Shown here: in pieces, positions 24,601 through 39,600 of the stretch
Position numbering within the stretch: the first letter of the stretch is position 1
How the letters are laid out: each line of letters begins with the position of its first letter
Origin: Choristoneura fumiferana
Taxonomy: Eukaryota; Arthropoda; Insecta; Lepidoptera; Tortricidae
Direction: 5' to 3'
Assembly: GCF_025370935.1 (NCBI RefSeq)
Contig: NC_133501.1
Span: 6,761,296-6,825,295 of the forward strand
DNA length: 64,000 bases
Made by a program: the position numbers and the translations under genes
Notes under the pieces: model-generated
Told to the model about the DNA's origin: nothing
Seen by the model: only the letters and a program-made list of their open reading frames with translations
The model's database searches: none

Positions 24601-27600
24601 TAATATCTTTTCGAAAATACAAACTGAGACATGGATGCACAGAAAAACCAGAAAAAGAGACCAGCGCTGGGAATCGAACCCAGGTCCTCAGCAATCCGTG
24701 CTGCGTGCTATAACCCCTACACCACTGCTGGACAGGAATCTAGACAAGATTTTTTCCTATGCATACATCCCTCAGGTTGCTTATTTCTACTATGCTACTT
24801 AAGCAGCAGCACTATAATCTGTATGGTTTCACGGGATACCCGTAAAAGTAACAAATTTGGAGTTGAAATAAAAAATACACTCGAAAAAAAAAACAATCAT
24901 AATAATATCTTTTACCATTAAACAAGCAATTCTTGTATATTTGTTAAAAAATTGTGTTGTTGTTGTGGTTTTTTTTTCTTTCTTTCTATTTATTTATTTC
25001 GCGAATCTCGGAAACAGCACTAATGATTTTGATGAAATTTGCTATGTAGGTTTTCGAGAATTAGCCCAAGCGAAGCTCGGTAGCTCAGGTACTTAAAACT
25101 TTTATACACTTACCAACTGCCATGCTTTTCCGAACTATTTTCCGCGTCTGTAAAATAATAAACATTAAATTTAAATAAAATAAGGCGTATGCAAGCGACA
25201 TAGTTATTTGTGTCACAAGGGAGCAAAATGGTGTATTTACGGCGAGGGTGTACATTGAATCCAGAATGTAGCGAAGGATTCTACAATAGAATCCTGAGCG
25301 TAATGAGGGATTCAAGTGTTAGCGCCCAAGATGAAAATAATTTTGCTCCCGAGTCGCTCATACAACTTTTCACACCGAGCATTAAGAAACTTGAAAAAAA
25401 TATAATCTAAATATTATTAAAGAATAACCAGCATAGAAAATGACGTGGCTTTCCAATTATCAACTTTAAAAAATGGCATTTTCAATAAAACACTTAAAAA
25501 AGCCTTGAACAGAAAAGTTGCACTTTGCTCCCTCTCGTCAGGGAGGAAAAGTTACTTTTCTGAAGGAGAGGTGTGAAAAATTATTTTCATCTTGGGCGTT
25601 ACCACTTGAATCCCTTGTTACGCTCAGAATTCTACTTTAGAATCCCTCGCTATGCTCAGGATTCCATTGTAGAATCTGTATAAAACATAATTAGTTTTGT
25701 TGCCTGGCAAAATCTTCCTCTTCTGTCAAACGTTGTAAGCCCTTAAACCCGTGTTTCATTTTAATATAGTTAAAAAAATATAAAGTGCTTTTTATAGATA
25801 TAGAAGTGTCACAAACAGAATCCTTCGCTACATGTTTGATTCAATGTACCACCCTCGCCGTAAATACTTCGTTTTGCTCCCATGTGACACATATAACTAT
25901 TACTTACTGTTGTTGTTGTTCAAGCTCCTCCTGCCATCGTTGTCGTCTTTAGAGACGGCATCATTGGGCGTCTCTTTCTCCGTCTGCGTGGGTACGTCCC
26001 TCTGTGGCATTTGCTCTTCCAAGGACCTGGACATAATAAGTTTTTCATTTCTCATGCTTCTGCGAGCAAGTTTTTTTGGTTTTGAGTCGCCTCAAGGGCT
26101 GAAATATGAGGTTCTTTATAGGTGAAGGGAGCGTGTAGTCGGAAAACATGTATTATTGGCTCTGTGCACGACATCAGCGCCACCTAGCGTCCGCAACTTT
26201 TTTGGCTCTGATGCTCTGACGTTTTGAAATTTCATCGCGACATTGTGACCAAAATCAAACCTAATAATTTATAATACAAAATTACTGTGATACCGTGATT
26301 TGAGTGGTCAAAAGGTTGTGAATTCATTTTCGGTCATTTAAATTAAATGAGGTAAGTAAAATTGATTCAAAAAGTGTGTTTTATTTTCGTTATGTCAGGG
26401 TTTGTTTACTTCATGTTTAGTTGTACTTTTACTGTAAAACGAAAAGATAAAGCTATCTTGTTGGTTTCTTTGAATAATAGTAACATTATATAACTGTTCT
26501 TATATCATCATCTTATATAATGAGTATCATTTTGAAGACCGGTTTTGTGTAAGTATCACTCAATATAAAATTTCAACCACAAACCGTTTCATAAGGAAAA
26601 TTGTTTCTGGACATGTCCGAGATGTAGAGGAATTAAGAACAAAACAGGGACAGTGTTCAATAATTCAAGCTCGCATCATAACACAAACATCTATTACTAA
26701 AATTAGGTAGTTAAAGTCCATAGAAATTGCTATGTTAATGACAGATTCATATAAGTATGACAGATGACAGAGCCAGAACTATTTCTACTTTTGGCCACCA
26801 TGAGCGCTGCGATAGATTTCATTGCCCCCACCTAGTACTTCGCACGCTCCCAATAGACGACTGGAAAGTGAGGGTCCAGACAGCGCCGTACACTCACCGG
26901 CTCAAAAACTCGACTGCGCGTCGATTTATCGTCACTACTTTGAAAAAATCTCGTATCTAAAATCAATATGTCAACAAAATTTAACCTTGATGTAATGTCT
27001 ATAAAGTTCACTAAGAAAAATTATCTATTTTGAGCTACGAGTTTTTTTTTAAAGTAGTGACGATATGTGGGAAGACCCTAAAGCAGTGTTCTGTGGGACC
27101 CCATGGGTCTGTTCGTTGGGCGGCTCACGCTCACCTGTTGTTGGGGCGCTCCGGCTCGTTGTCGCTATTCTTGGGGCGCAGCACGAGCCGCTTCCGGCTC
27201 GGTTTGAGCGACAGCTGGTCTTCTAAACTCGCGTCGTACTCTTCTAGGCCGTCGAACAGAGATTTCTGAATACAAAAATATATAATTTTAAGGTATAGAC
27301 GCCGAAAAGCCAAAGAGTTTGAAGTGATCGACGTTAAAGTTCTCCACCCGCTATACGAAGTCATACCGAGGAGGACACGGGCACATGTTATGTCTCTTTT
27401 GTGCAAGTCTCTTTGTCGCAAGGATATTGTATAGGAGAAATATATTTAATATGAGTATAATATTTTTTAATCATTTGCCACAATATTTAAAGACTCTGTC
27501 GGGAAACATGTTTAAATGTAAATTAACATAATGGGTAATGGAGGAATGTTTTTATAGTGTTAAGGATTATTTAAATCATTAGAATTTGTAATTTTTCAAA

Positions 27601-30600
27601 TAGTAATTAAATGACATAATATAATAATAATCTAGTGAATAATTAAATGCCTTATGAATTAATAAAATGTAGATAGATAATAAAATTAACAAAATGTTAA
27701 TAAAATGTAGATAGATAAAATAATATTGACGAAAATTACAACCTCATCATTCACTGTATTCTTACAAATAAATGTTTTTGAATTTGAATTTATACCGTAA
27801 CATGCTATGATCGTAATAGGAACGAATCAGGCACGGAATTTAATGCGAGACGGACTACATGTCAACGGCGTGTCTTACCCCTAAAGCCGCATCACAACAA
27901 CACGACAGATAAATGTCAGTGCGCCTTAAGAGCGTTTATACCTGCTGAGCTGGCATCGTTGCATTTTTGTTAGTTTTACTCGATTATTCCATAAAAATTG
28001 AATGAAAATTAAAAATGTCGTCTGATAGGACACTTCTTAATATATAAGGTAATATGTCTTCTCCAATAATTCGTGATACTCTTTTATATTCTATAGGGGC
28101 TGTTTCACCATCCATTGATTAGTGTTAACTGACGGTTAAATGAGATGCCATCTCCGTCTATTCGAACAAAACAAATAGAGACGGCATCACATTTAACCGT
28201 CAGTTAACACTAATCAATGGATGGTGAAGCAGCCCCTAACAGACGTATTAATGTTTATTAACGGTACTAGTATACCTGCGGATGATCAGGCGGCCGGGGC
28301 AGCAGCTTCAGCCTGGTGGAGGGCGACGTGACCCGGTACGAGTCACCGGCCAGCACGGCCCCTATGGCCGCCGGGTTCGTCGGCTTCAACGCGTCTTCGG
28401 CCGGATTAGCTGCGACAATAACGATAGTGAATACGGGGCCGAGGTGGGTTGCCACCCGAGCGAGGCGAGGCCAAAAGCGCTGTGCCTCGGTCTGTTTGAT
28501 TAAAAAGTTCAAATCTCAAAAACGGCTGAACCGATTTTGATGAAACATGTCTAAGTACCATCGCTAGAAAATCAGATTTCAAATTAAAAAAACCGCATTC
28601 ATATCGGTCCACCCGTTGAAGAGCTACGGTGCCACAGACAGACACACAGACAGACAGACGGACAGACAGACAGCAGACGCACATAGCGGTCAAACTTATA
28701 ACACCCCTTTTGCGTCGGGGGTTAAAAAGAGGTTGGATTGACAGCTGTTAGTTGTCAAATGTCGCCATACGTACGTACGTGTGTTAGTACGTGTGCGCGT
28801 GTGTACGTGTCGTTGTATGGCGACATTTGACAACGGACAGCTGTCAGTCCGACCTCTTTATTTTTAATCAAACAGACCAACGCACAAAAGCTATTAATCT
28901 CACCAAACGTGTGGTTTGCGAAAATAAAGTTCCAATTTATTATTACATACAAAAAAAAACGGACAGTGAAAAAAAAATCTACAGCATTGAGCTACATTAT
29001 TTATATCTACTATCGATAACAAAATATAATATGGACCATCCTAGAAAACTTAAGGGTCCCAATTTTACAGATATGTAGGGTGATTAAGTACAGTCACAAG
29101 CACCAATATCTGACACAACAAGCGTGCATAAATATCTGATACGACTCTATTCCTAGGGTCGGAAGGACGTGTCAGATATTTTTGCACGCTCCGCTGTGGC
29201 AGATATTAATGCTGGTGACTGTACATAACTTAACATCCAAATACACTTACAGTTTTCAGGAACCAATCCCTTGAACAGAGGCGAGTCTCCGTAGGGCCGC
29301 GCGACCAGCGACAATATCTGTTCGTGCACGTTGTTCTGAGTCGCGCCGGACAGGCCTCCGCTGTAACAATACTCAATTGTAAATCCTGCTCATCATATTA
29401 GCTGTAGGACGTCCGCTGTTGGACATTGGCCTTTCCTATCCTCCTACTAAATTATAAGTTTGTATGTGTTGCAGTACAGCCGATTGCTCTGAGGCACGGT
29501 GGACGGAGACGACCTTAAGAGGGTCGCTGGCGGCGGATGGATGCGAGGGGCTGAAGACAGTGTTGTGGCGCGCCATGGAAGAGGCCTATGTCGAACAGTG
29601 GACTGCTGTAGGCCGATGATGATGATTGCTCTGAAGATGAGCTCTGGTTGAGAACGAAACGCGTCAGTGTAGTGAGGTGGTGGTGATGGTTCTCTGCCTT
29701 TTCTCAAATGTTTCATTTGCCTACTCACGATTTTCTGTGACACAATATTTTTTTCGGAACTTTCATAAAACAAACCTAACCTACTGTGCTCTTTAAAAGT
29801 ATTAGAAAATACACGAAAAACGTTTTTACACTTCTCATGCTCGTAAAGTTCGTGTTTATGCTGGGTCTAGGCGACATAAAATGACTTTTTATGCACTAGT
29901 GCATAAAGTAAAATCTTCGTCTAAGACCAAGGCAATTAGGTGTAAACAGCCACAAACAAGAAAGTTTCTACATATATTTTTTAATAATTTTAATTTACAT
30001 AAAACTAAAAATCAATAAAATTAATCAAAATGGATCAATAAAACTAAAAAAATATAAGTAATTATAATAGTAATGCGTGAACAATAAAAGGTACATAGTA
30101 AGTGATCAATTGTTTCCACTGTTGCTATTTCATTTCCTCGCCATCGAAGTGAAAGCAGAGTGTAAAACTCGAGCATTAAACCCATTTTCCCCTCGACTTG
30201 TCTATCCACCCTTGCTGTACCGGCTCGGGTGGCTATATGAACGTCTTGGGTAAAATGGCTCGTTTTATGCTCATGTTGTACAATATACTATTGTTTCGGG
30301 GAAAATTGAGAGTTGGGAAATGAAACATTTGGCAAACAATAATTCTGCGAAAAGGCAGAACCCGGGTGGGTGGTGATATATGGTTGGATTTGTCCTTCCG
30401 ACGAATGTTATGACTGGGTATTTTAATTTCTTTTCACTTCTCATGCTCGTAAAGTTGGTATTTATGCAGGATCTAGGCGACACACAATTACTTTTTATGC
30501 TCTAGCGCATGAAATAAAATCTTCGTCTAAAGACCAAGGTAGAAAAGTTTCTATATATTTTTTAATAATTTTTACTTTATGTAAAACTAAAAATGTATAA

Positions 30601-33600
30601 TAATATAGCAATGCATAAAAAATAAAAGGTACTTAGTAAGTGAACAATTTTTTCCATTGTTGCTACTTAATTTCCTCTCAATCGAAGTGAAAAGCAGAGT
30701 GTAAAACTCGAGCATTAAACCCATTTTCCCCTCGGGGTCTATCCCCCCTCGCCGTACCGCCTCGGCTCTTTTTTTGTACAATCTACTATTTTTCTTTTTG
30801 TATTTTTTTTCTCTACTGAGTATGACATGGTTAGTATTTGTTTTGTAAAGCATGCTCTGCCTAGTGTAGCACTTAGCCTGTTTGTGTGCCAATAATTGCC
30901 AAAATGTGTGCGACTACTTAATATACTAAGAACCACATTGTACCATCAGCCAAATAAGTGGTCTATCAATTTTTAAACAAGTTCCTATCAAATGAATATG
31001 TCGCTAAAGTCGAACTTTCAAGTTGACAGACACGTCTATTGGCATTAATGTTTTATTACATGCAAACGATTATCAACTTTAGGGTGGTAGACCACATATT
31101 TGGCTGATGGTGCCCCATTTTATGCAAATAAAAAACTTTGACTTTTGTGTTCTTGCATAGATGTAGCTATCATAAGTTCGCGGGTGAGCAAAGTAACTGT
31201 TTACAGCTCATTGATATGGACCTCCGCAAAGTAACACCTGATTGAATAAATTATAAAAACGAGTCATAAAAAAAATTACTTGTTTTTTTTTCTAACCTTG
31301 GCATGAAGCTATTGTTGGCTCCGAAAGTCTGCTGTGGAGCTCCCAGGCCTCCAGTGTTGCCAAATATGCCGCCGCCGAGGCCGCCTTCCAACCCTGTCAA
31401 AAATACATACATATATATATTTTTAATGACATTTTATTGATTAAATTGAATAATTTATTATGTAAAGTAGTGACAAATTGTGTGGCTAGCTATTTCAAGA
31501 TTATCTGACTTGTCTATCGCATTGGGCATATTTACCTGTAAGGATAGATTTAAGTTTTGTGAAATTATAAATAAATAAATAATATATATCCTCCTGGGGT
31601 TCAAAGTGATAATACTAGTACAGTCACGTCTAAAAGTATGTATACACAAAAAAATTTGAAAAATATGTAGCCACACATTTTCATCATAAATATGTATCTA
31701 TTACTGACACCAAAAAATTGTATTCATTAAACTGTTTCAGTATTATGTAATCACAAAATGCTTCAGAAAGTTGCATACTTAAATAAATTCCATTTAAATG
31801 TGTCCACCTTGTAGGCAAAAATAAGTATACATGAATGGGTTCCATATACATATAACCACACCAATTTGGCAAATATTTGTATACGCCGTTTGATTCATAA
31901 ATATGTATCCAGACTGCAACAACAAACCTTGTCTGACTGGCATAGAATCGTAAGTTGTATATTTAACTGATTTGACAATTCACGAAAACAGTGCGGACTT
32001 GTCACTGCATACGTCTATCTCACGATTATTCTATGACGCACTTGACAGTCCTTAGATTGAATTGACTTGTAAATATTGAGTATTTCAGTTTAGGGTCATT
32101 CTCAGAAAGGTGCACTAAGCATTTTTTTGTTTTTATTTTAATTATATTGTTAATTGTTAGTGGATGACCCGAACAACTTGATGGCTTTGGCTTAGTCGAT
32201 ATTAATGACCACTCTGGACGTTTCCAAGTATTTGGTGATCTTGATGGTGTATAAAAAATTAAATATATCCATACCAAATTTCATCCAGCTCACTCCAGTC
32301 AGTTCATCCCCCATTTTCTCCCCTTAAGGGTTGCTTTTGGAGATAAAAACTAAGTACCCTATGTTCAGCCCCTTGACAGTCAAAACCAGTCGGTTTCGAC
32401 GTGATACCGGAACAGACAGAGTTACTTTCAATTCATCACTCCATAGTATAAAACAAAGTCGCTTTTTTTGTCTGTACGCTTAGATCTTTCAAACTACACA
32501 ACGGATTTTGATGCGGTTTTCACAAATAAATAGTGTGATTCACGGTGTCTATGTATACCGTAACCGTGTTGTGCCGGAACGGGTCACCAGTATATAATAT
32601 TATTTTAATGGAGTATGGAATCGTAGTATGTATGTCCCTGCCCGCATGCAGGTTACGAAAGAGACAGACATGTAATCTTAACAAAACAGTAATTCTTCAA
32701 AAGGAATCAAAATATCAAATCGTGTTTACATATTTATGAATCAAACGGCGTATACAAATATTTGCCAAATTGGTGTGGTTATATGTATATGGAACCCATT
32801 CATGTATACTTATTTTTGCCTACAAGGTGGACACATTTAAATGGAATTTATTTAAGTATGCAACTTTCTGAAGCATTTTGTGATTACATAATACTGAAAA
32901 TACTGAAATGAATACAATTTTTTGGTGTCAGTAATAGATAAATATTTTTGATACAATGTATGACTACATATTTATGCAACCTTGTTTTTGTATACATATT
33001 TTTAGACGTGACTGTACATATTGTTAGAAATAGAACTTTTGAAAATTTTAAATCTTTTGAAAGTGGTATAAAGTGTCATTTTCTCTGTATCATTCAAATT
33101 TACAAAAAAAAAAACAACTTTATCAGATCAGATTCGAGACTTATATTGCCCCGAGTGTACACGTGAAATTTATTTATGTAAGTAAAAACTAATAGTTTTT
33201 TTTACAATTAGATTACCCGGTAAAATATTGTATTCACATGGTATTTTAAATTTATATCACCACTAAATTAAAGACTCGTTCATTAACATCACTGCAGTGT
33301 TGTAGTTTTGTTTTAAAAACATCCTGCATGTGACTTCACGTCATAATGATGCCATCCAGCACCTATTTCATGTTCTGCAGGTGGTAGGACCTTGTGCAAG
33401 GTCCGCCCGGATTGCTACCACCATCTTGCTCGCTAATCCTGCCGAGAAGCAGCAGTGCTTGCACTGTTGTGTTTCGGCGTGGAGAGTAAGACAGCCGGTG
33501 AAATTACTGGCAATTGAGGTATCCCATCTTAGGCCTCTAGGTTGGCAACGCATCTGTAATACCCCTAGTGTTGCAGGTGTTTATGGGCGGTGGTGATCTC

Positions 33601-36600
33601 TTATCATCAGGAGACCCACTTGCTCGTTTTCCATAGAGTCGAATAGAAAAAAAAAGTATAGTATAAGTACCTGTCTTGAACGTGTTCTGTTGCTGCGGCT
33701 GCTGGAACAGCGAGCCGCCGAGCGCGCCGAACGCGGGCGCCGCCGGCTTCGCCTGGAACGACGTCGCGCCCAGACCCCCGCCTGCGACACATTCCTCTAA
33801 TCATTACCCACACGTTCGTCTATTTATTATTATCACACATTCGTCTAATTATTATTTAGACATTAATTTACTAACTAGCTACACGTTCGTCTATTTATTA
33901 TTTACACATTAATTTACTAGCTAGGCTACACGTTCGTCTAATTATTATTTACACATTAATTTACTAGCTAGCTACACATTCGTCTAATTATTATTTACAC
34001 ATTAATTTACTAGCTAGGCTACACGTTCGTCTATTTATTATCACACATTCGTCTAATCATTATTTACACATTAATTTACTAGCTAGGCTACACGTTCGTC
34101 TATTTATTATCACACATTCGTCTAATTATTATTTACACATTAATTTACTAGCTAGCTACATGCTCGTCTATTTAGTATCACACATTCGTCTAATTATTAT
34201 TTACACATTAATTTACTAGCTAGCTACGCGTTCGTCTATTTATTACTTACACATTCGTCTACTTATTAGCTTCGCGTTCGTATATTTATTACTAAAAAAT
34301 TGTCTTATTTATTAGCTACACGTTCGTCTATTTATTATCACACATTCGTCTAATTATTATTTACACATTAATTTACTAGCTAGCTACATGCTCGTCTATT
34401 TAGTATCACACATTCGTCTAATTATTATTTACACATTAATTTACTAGCTAGCTTCGCGTTCGTATATTTATTACTAAAAATTCGTCTTATTTATTAGCTA
34501 CACATTCGTCTAATTATTATCCACATTCGTCTACTACCACGTTCACTCACTCACAGTCGCTCTCTCTCTCTCTCTCCTTACCCAGCGCGGGCTGATTGAA
34601 CCCGAAGGCGGGCGCAGCGGGCTTGCCGAACGTGTTGTTGGCTCCGAACAGCCCGCCGCCGCTCGCCGCCGTACCGAAGCCCGAAGTGTTGAGGCCGCCG
34701 AAGGCTGCAATGGAAATATACATTTTATTTGATTTCTCGACTACCAAGTTACAAGGAATTTAGGCAGTTGTCTCACCGCCGGCGAGGAAACGATTGGCTA
34801 TCGACTATTTTCTCGCTCAAGAAACGAACAAAAGATATAAGATCCTGTGTGAGTAAAAGAGACACATATATTAATAGTTGATCGCTGGCGGTTCACACTG
34901 CCGGCGAGAACTCGCTCTTACATCTTTTGTCGCAGCGACACGAGCTAAGACTCGCTGAGCTATAAAACTAACTCAGCTATACTCGCTCAGCGCTGTTAGC
35001 TTGGCGGCCGCCCGGCTCGAGCGAGTAGAGCGAGTATCGCCCGTGGTGCTCGCTCACTCGTTTCTAGTTACTCGCTCTGCTCGCTTCTCGCTCATCGTCG
35101 GCAGTGGGACAAGTGCCTTATTTTCATACAATTGTATTAGTGTCAATCAACTATTTAGTGTACGATATTCTGTCCCCCGTGACTCAGGAGACATTATAGA
35201 AAATGTTTGCAATGTATACTATTTATTAGCATGCTTAGGAGATGAGGTGAGTACAGAATAAAAACCATACTAATATTATAAATGCGAAAGTGTATGTGTT
35301 TGTATGTTTGTCCGTCTTTGACGTCGAAACGGAGCGACGGTTTGGCGTAATTTTTGGCATAGAGATAGTTTATGGGCCAGAGAGTGACATAGGCTACTTT
35401 TTATCCCGGAAAATGCAGAGTTCCCGAGGGAACAGCGCGCGATAATTGAATCCCACGCGGGCGAAGCCGCGAGCAAAAGCTAGTAGAATTTATTTATTAA
35501 AAAAACTGTGTACAAAAGATGATATAATATTACAGTTCATAGAGTTGCCTTAAAACTGTCACAAATCCTAACTTACAGTGGATTTATTGGTGTGTATGCG
35601 TGCATGTGTGTGTGCGCGGCGCACGACACGCGCAGTAATAAACGAGCTCTCGTACTAGCGGTTGTATTTTATTACGTATACCGACACATACATACCATTT
35701 ATACTCCATGAAATCATACTTTTAATAAGTAACTCAGGAGACATTACCATGGCAACCAGCCACACTAAAAAGCTGATTGACCCATTTAATAGACCGCCTC
35801 AGTGCCTTCAGACGAAAGTTTTTAACCACTATGTGTTGCCTGTGATCAGTGATGATGGCTTGAGGCGTGGTGCTGCAATATTTTCTATATCCGCAATAAA
35901 GTTCTCAACTCTACTCACAACTCACTTTTTGTCGGACCCTAACTGGTAGATGAGAGGAGTAATCTACTCAAAGGTTGACTGGTAGAGATCCCTTAAAGGG
36001 ATAAGTCCGCCTTTGTACAAGTATCTCAAAGTTTGTCAATTGCGTTTTGTTTCTTTTCTTTGTACAATAAAGAGTTTACATAATTAAATAAAAAGTTTGT
36101 TCTATAAGTCTGAAAACTGATGCAAGAGGCGCCGCGACTCCTCGTCCCTTCTGTGTGGCTTGCGCCTATGTCCAGCAGTGGACGTCCTACGGCTGATACG
36201 ATGATGATGACGGGCACGTACCGGGGGTGGCGGCGGGCGCGGCGGCGGGCTTCGCGCCGAACAATCCACCGCCGGTGCCGAACGAGCCGAAGCCCGAGCT
36301 GGGCGCCGCGCCGAACGCCGAAGTCGCCGGCTTCGCGCCGAACAGGCCGCCGCTCTGCTGTGAACACATTCAATGGGTGAATCAACTTTTTTGTGTTAAA
36401 ACAAAAAAAAATTGCATCTTAAATTACAAAAAAAAAGAGTTAAGGAGTCTCCAAAATTTGTTTGTACAATATTTATTTTTTATTTGTTATTCTGTCCCGT
36501 AACTCAAGAGACATCAGTGATACAGTCTGTTAGAAAAATGTTTGCAATGTCTATTAGGAGATGAGCCCTGAAGGCATTGCCTTAAAACTGTCACTCGCTG

Positions 36601-39600
36601 ACAAAAAAATTTGAGCATTTTAACTTTAAATAAAGCTGCAAGCTTAAGGCACTTGTCCCACCGCCGACGATAAGCGAGAAGCGAGCAGAGCGAGTGACTA
36701 GAAACGAGTGGGCGAGCAGTGAAAAGCGAGTGTTCGAGCACGACGGGCGATTACTCGCTCCACTCGCTCGAGCCGGGCGGCCGCCAAGCTAACAGCGCTG
36801 AGCGAGTATCGCTGAGCTAGTTCTATAGCTCAGCGAGTTTTATAGCTCTTGTCGCTGCGACAAAAGATGTAAGAGCGAGTTCTCGCCGGCAGTGTGAACC
36901 GCCAGCGATCAACTATTAATATATATGTCTCTTTTACTCACACAGGATCTTATATCTTTTGTTCGTTTCTTGAGCGAGAAAATAGTCGATAGCCACTCGT
37001 TTCCTCGCCGGCGGTGAGACAACTGCCTGAAAGCTGCAAGTCACGCAAAGGGCGATGGAGCGAGCGATGTTGGGCATATCTCTCCGTGATATTATTTGGG
37101 GTACAAATATATTTTATGGGGTACAAATCGACTAAAAGTTAGTAGTTGTGACAATTTCTTCATGACTCATCTTCTAAGCATGCTAAAAAAATTAACAAAG
37201 TGTATCACCGATGATTCCTGAGTTACTGAACAGATTGACATACATAAAAGTTGATTGACCCTTTTTTTTCATTTATTCTACATCACAATGTTTTAAATAT
37301 CATCATGTATGTGTGTTCATTTTTTTAGGGTTCCGGAGCCAAAATGGCAAAAACGGAACCCTTATAGTTTCGCCATGTCTGTCTGTCTGTCCGTCCGCGG
37401 CTTTGCTCAGGGACTATCAATGCTAGAAAGCTGTAATTTTGCACGGTTATATGTATAAGTAAACTATGCCGACAAAGTGGTACAATTAAAAAAAATGTTT
37501 TGGGTACCTCCCATAGACGTAAAGTGGGGTTGATTTTTTTTTCTCATCCAATCCTAGTGTGGGGTATCGTTGGATAGGTCTTAAAACCATTAGGGGTTTC
37601 CTAAGACGATTTTTCGATTCAGTGATTTGTTCCGGTGGATGGAAAAATTTGAAAAAATTCAGGATGGTAGTAAGTATATCAAACTTTCAAGAAAAACTAT
37701 AACGGCTAAGTTTGCTTGAGAATTATTAGTACTTTATGAGTAAATAGCAGCACAAGGTATAAAATATACCTAAACTTGGAAGATTCCTCATAAAATACGA
37801 AATCCTTGGAAAAATATTACTAATTTTTTTCGTAATGGCTACGGAACCCTATTTTGGGCGTGTCCGACACGCTCTTGGCCGGTTTTGTTTTAATCTTTTG
37901 TGTTTTATTCTACATATTTAAAAAGTGTACATAATAATTATGATCAGTAACTTATACGTATAGTATAGATAGATTGACAATGATACTAACCTGTGTCTGT
38001 GTGTTGGTGCCAAAGCCGCCGAACGTGGACGTGGCCGTCCCAAAAGTGGGCGCCTGCGTGCTCGTAGTACCAAACAGACCCGTACCTGCAACATTTATGT
38101 TCACATTCAACTACAAGGGGTCATCCATAAAGTACGTCACACATTGAGGGGGGGGGGGGGGGGGAGGGGTCAAGCGATTTGTGACAATACTTATAATCAA
38201 AGTAGCGTGTTGCCCGTGACTCCGTCAGCGTAGAATTAGTTTATCGCTATCCCGCGGGAACTACGCAATTTTCCGGGATAAAACTATCCTATGTCCTTTC
38301 GCGGGGACACACAACATTGTGTATATTGTATTTAATATTTTCATTTGTTTTTCTATTTTTTTTTTTTTCTTTGTGTTAATTTTGCTGTATATGTGTGTCT
38401 TCTGTGTAAGTGAATACATGTCTTCTTTCTTTCTTTCTTTCTATGTCCTTCCCAGGGACCCAAACTATATGTACAGTCAGCGTCATATAGTGCGTAGCAG
38501 TCAAGATCACCAAATACTTGGAAACATCCAAATAGTCATTAACATTGACCCAATCAAAGCGATCAAATTGCTCAGGACATCCATCGTGTACAAATAAATC
38601 GGAGCACGCACATCACCACTGGTAGCGTAGCAGCCATAATGTCCAAAAGTATGGGACACACTAGAAAACTGAGCTTTATTTGAAAGGTTTAAGGTTTAAT
38701 CTCGAGTTGAGTGCGAAAAAACATTAGGTAACACGTAATAAGATTCGCCTTTTCGTTTTTGACAATCACCGAAAAGAGTACCTACCAACTTATCAGTGAT
38801 CGTTCCGTCTCTTTCATTTGAAGCCTGACGCCTTTTTTTCACATTTTTATTTACATTGTCAGAATTTAGGATTAACGGATTTCCTTTTAAATATGGCTTG
38901 AATTGGCCAGTATAATTACAATATAAAAGAGTTTTTATTTAATTAAAAAGGTAATGACATGTGCATTTTGCACCAAGAGACTGAAAATAGAACATCGTTC
39001 ACGTTGTATTAAAGATGACTAGCTAACTAGATCATTGGACCTTATACGGTATGTAATAAAGTCAATTTTTCTGTGGTGTCCCATACTTTTGGATACTTTG
39101 GCTGCTACGGTACTAATGTCGGCTTGAATGTTATAAAGTATTTGACGACGGGCGTGCTCCGGTATATTTGTACACGATGGATGTCTCGAACAATTTGACC
39201 GCTTTGACTGAGTCACTGGTAATGACTATTTTGTATGTTTCCAAATATTTGGTGATCTTGACTGCTACGTACTATATGACGCTGACTGTACACCGAATTC
39301 CATCTAAATCGGTTCGGCGGTTTAGACGTGATGAGGTAACAAACAAACAGACTAACAAACTTCCGCATTTATAATATTTTAGTTTTTTTTTAAAGAAACT
39401 GTTACTTTTTTACATTATTATTATTAATCGTTTATTTCATAATGACACATTTAAATTATTACAAAGTAACATGAAATGAAACTACCGTGAACCTCACAGT
39501 GACAGAGTTAAATGACATTAGGCACTTGTCCCACCGCCGACGATGAGCGAGAAGCGAGCAGAGCGAGTGACTAGAAACGAGTGGGCGAGCAGCGAGAAGC

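Noticed and set aside
26757..26960. Short plus-strand ORF in intron 16
   Set aside because: No conserved motif, and it overlaps a probable TIR element.
36120..36502. Plus-strand Arg- and Pro-rich ORFs
   Set aside because: They are shadows of GLFG exon 10. The minus-strand frame has correct splice sites and conserved repeats.
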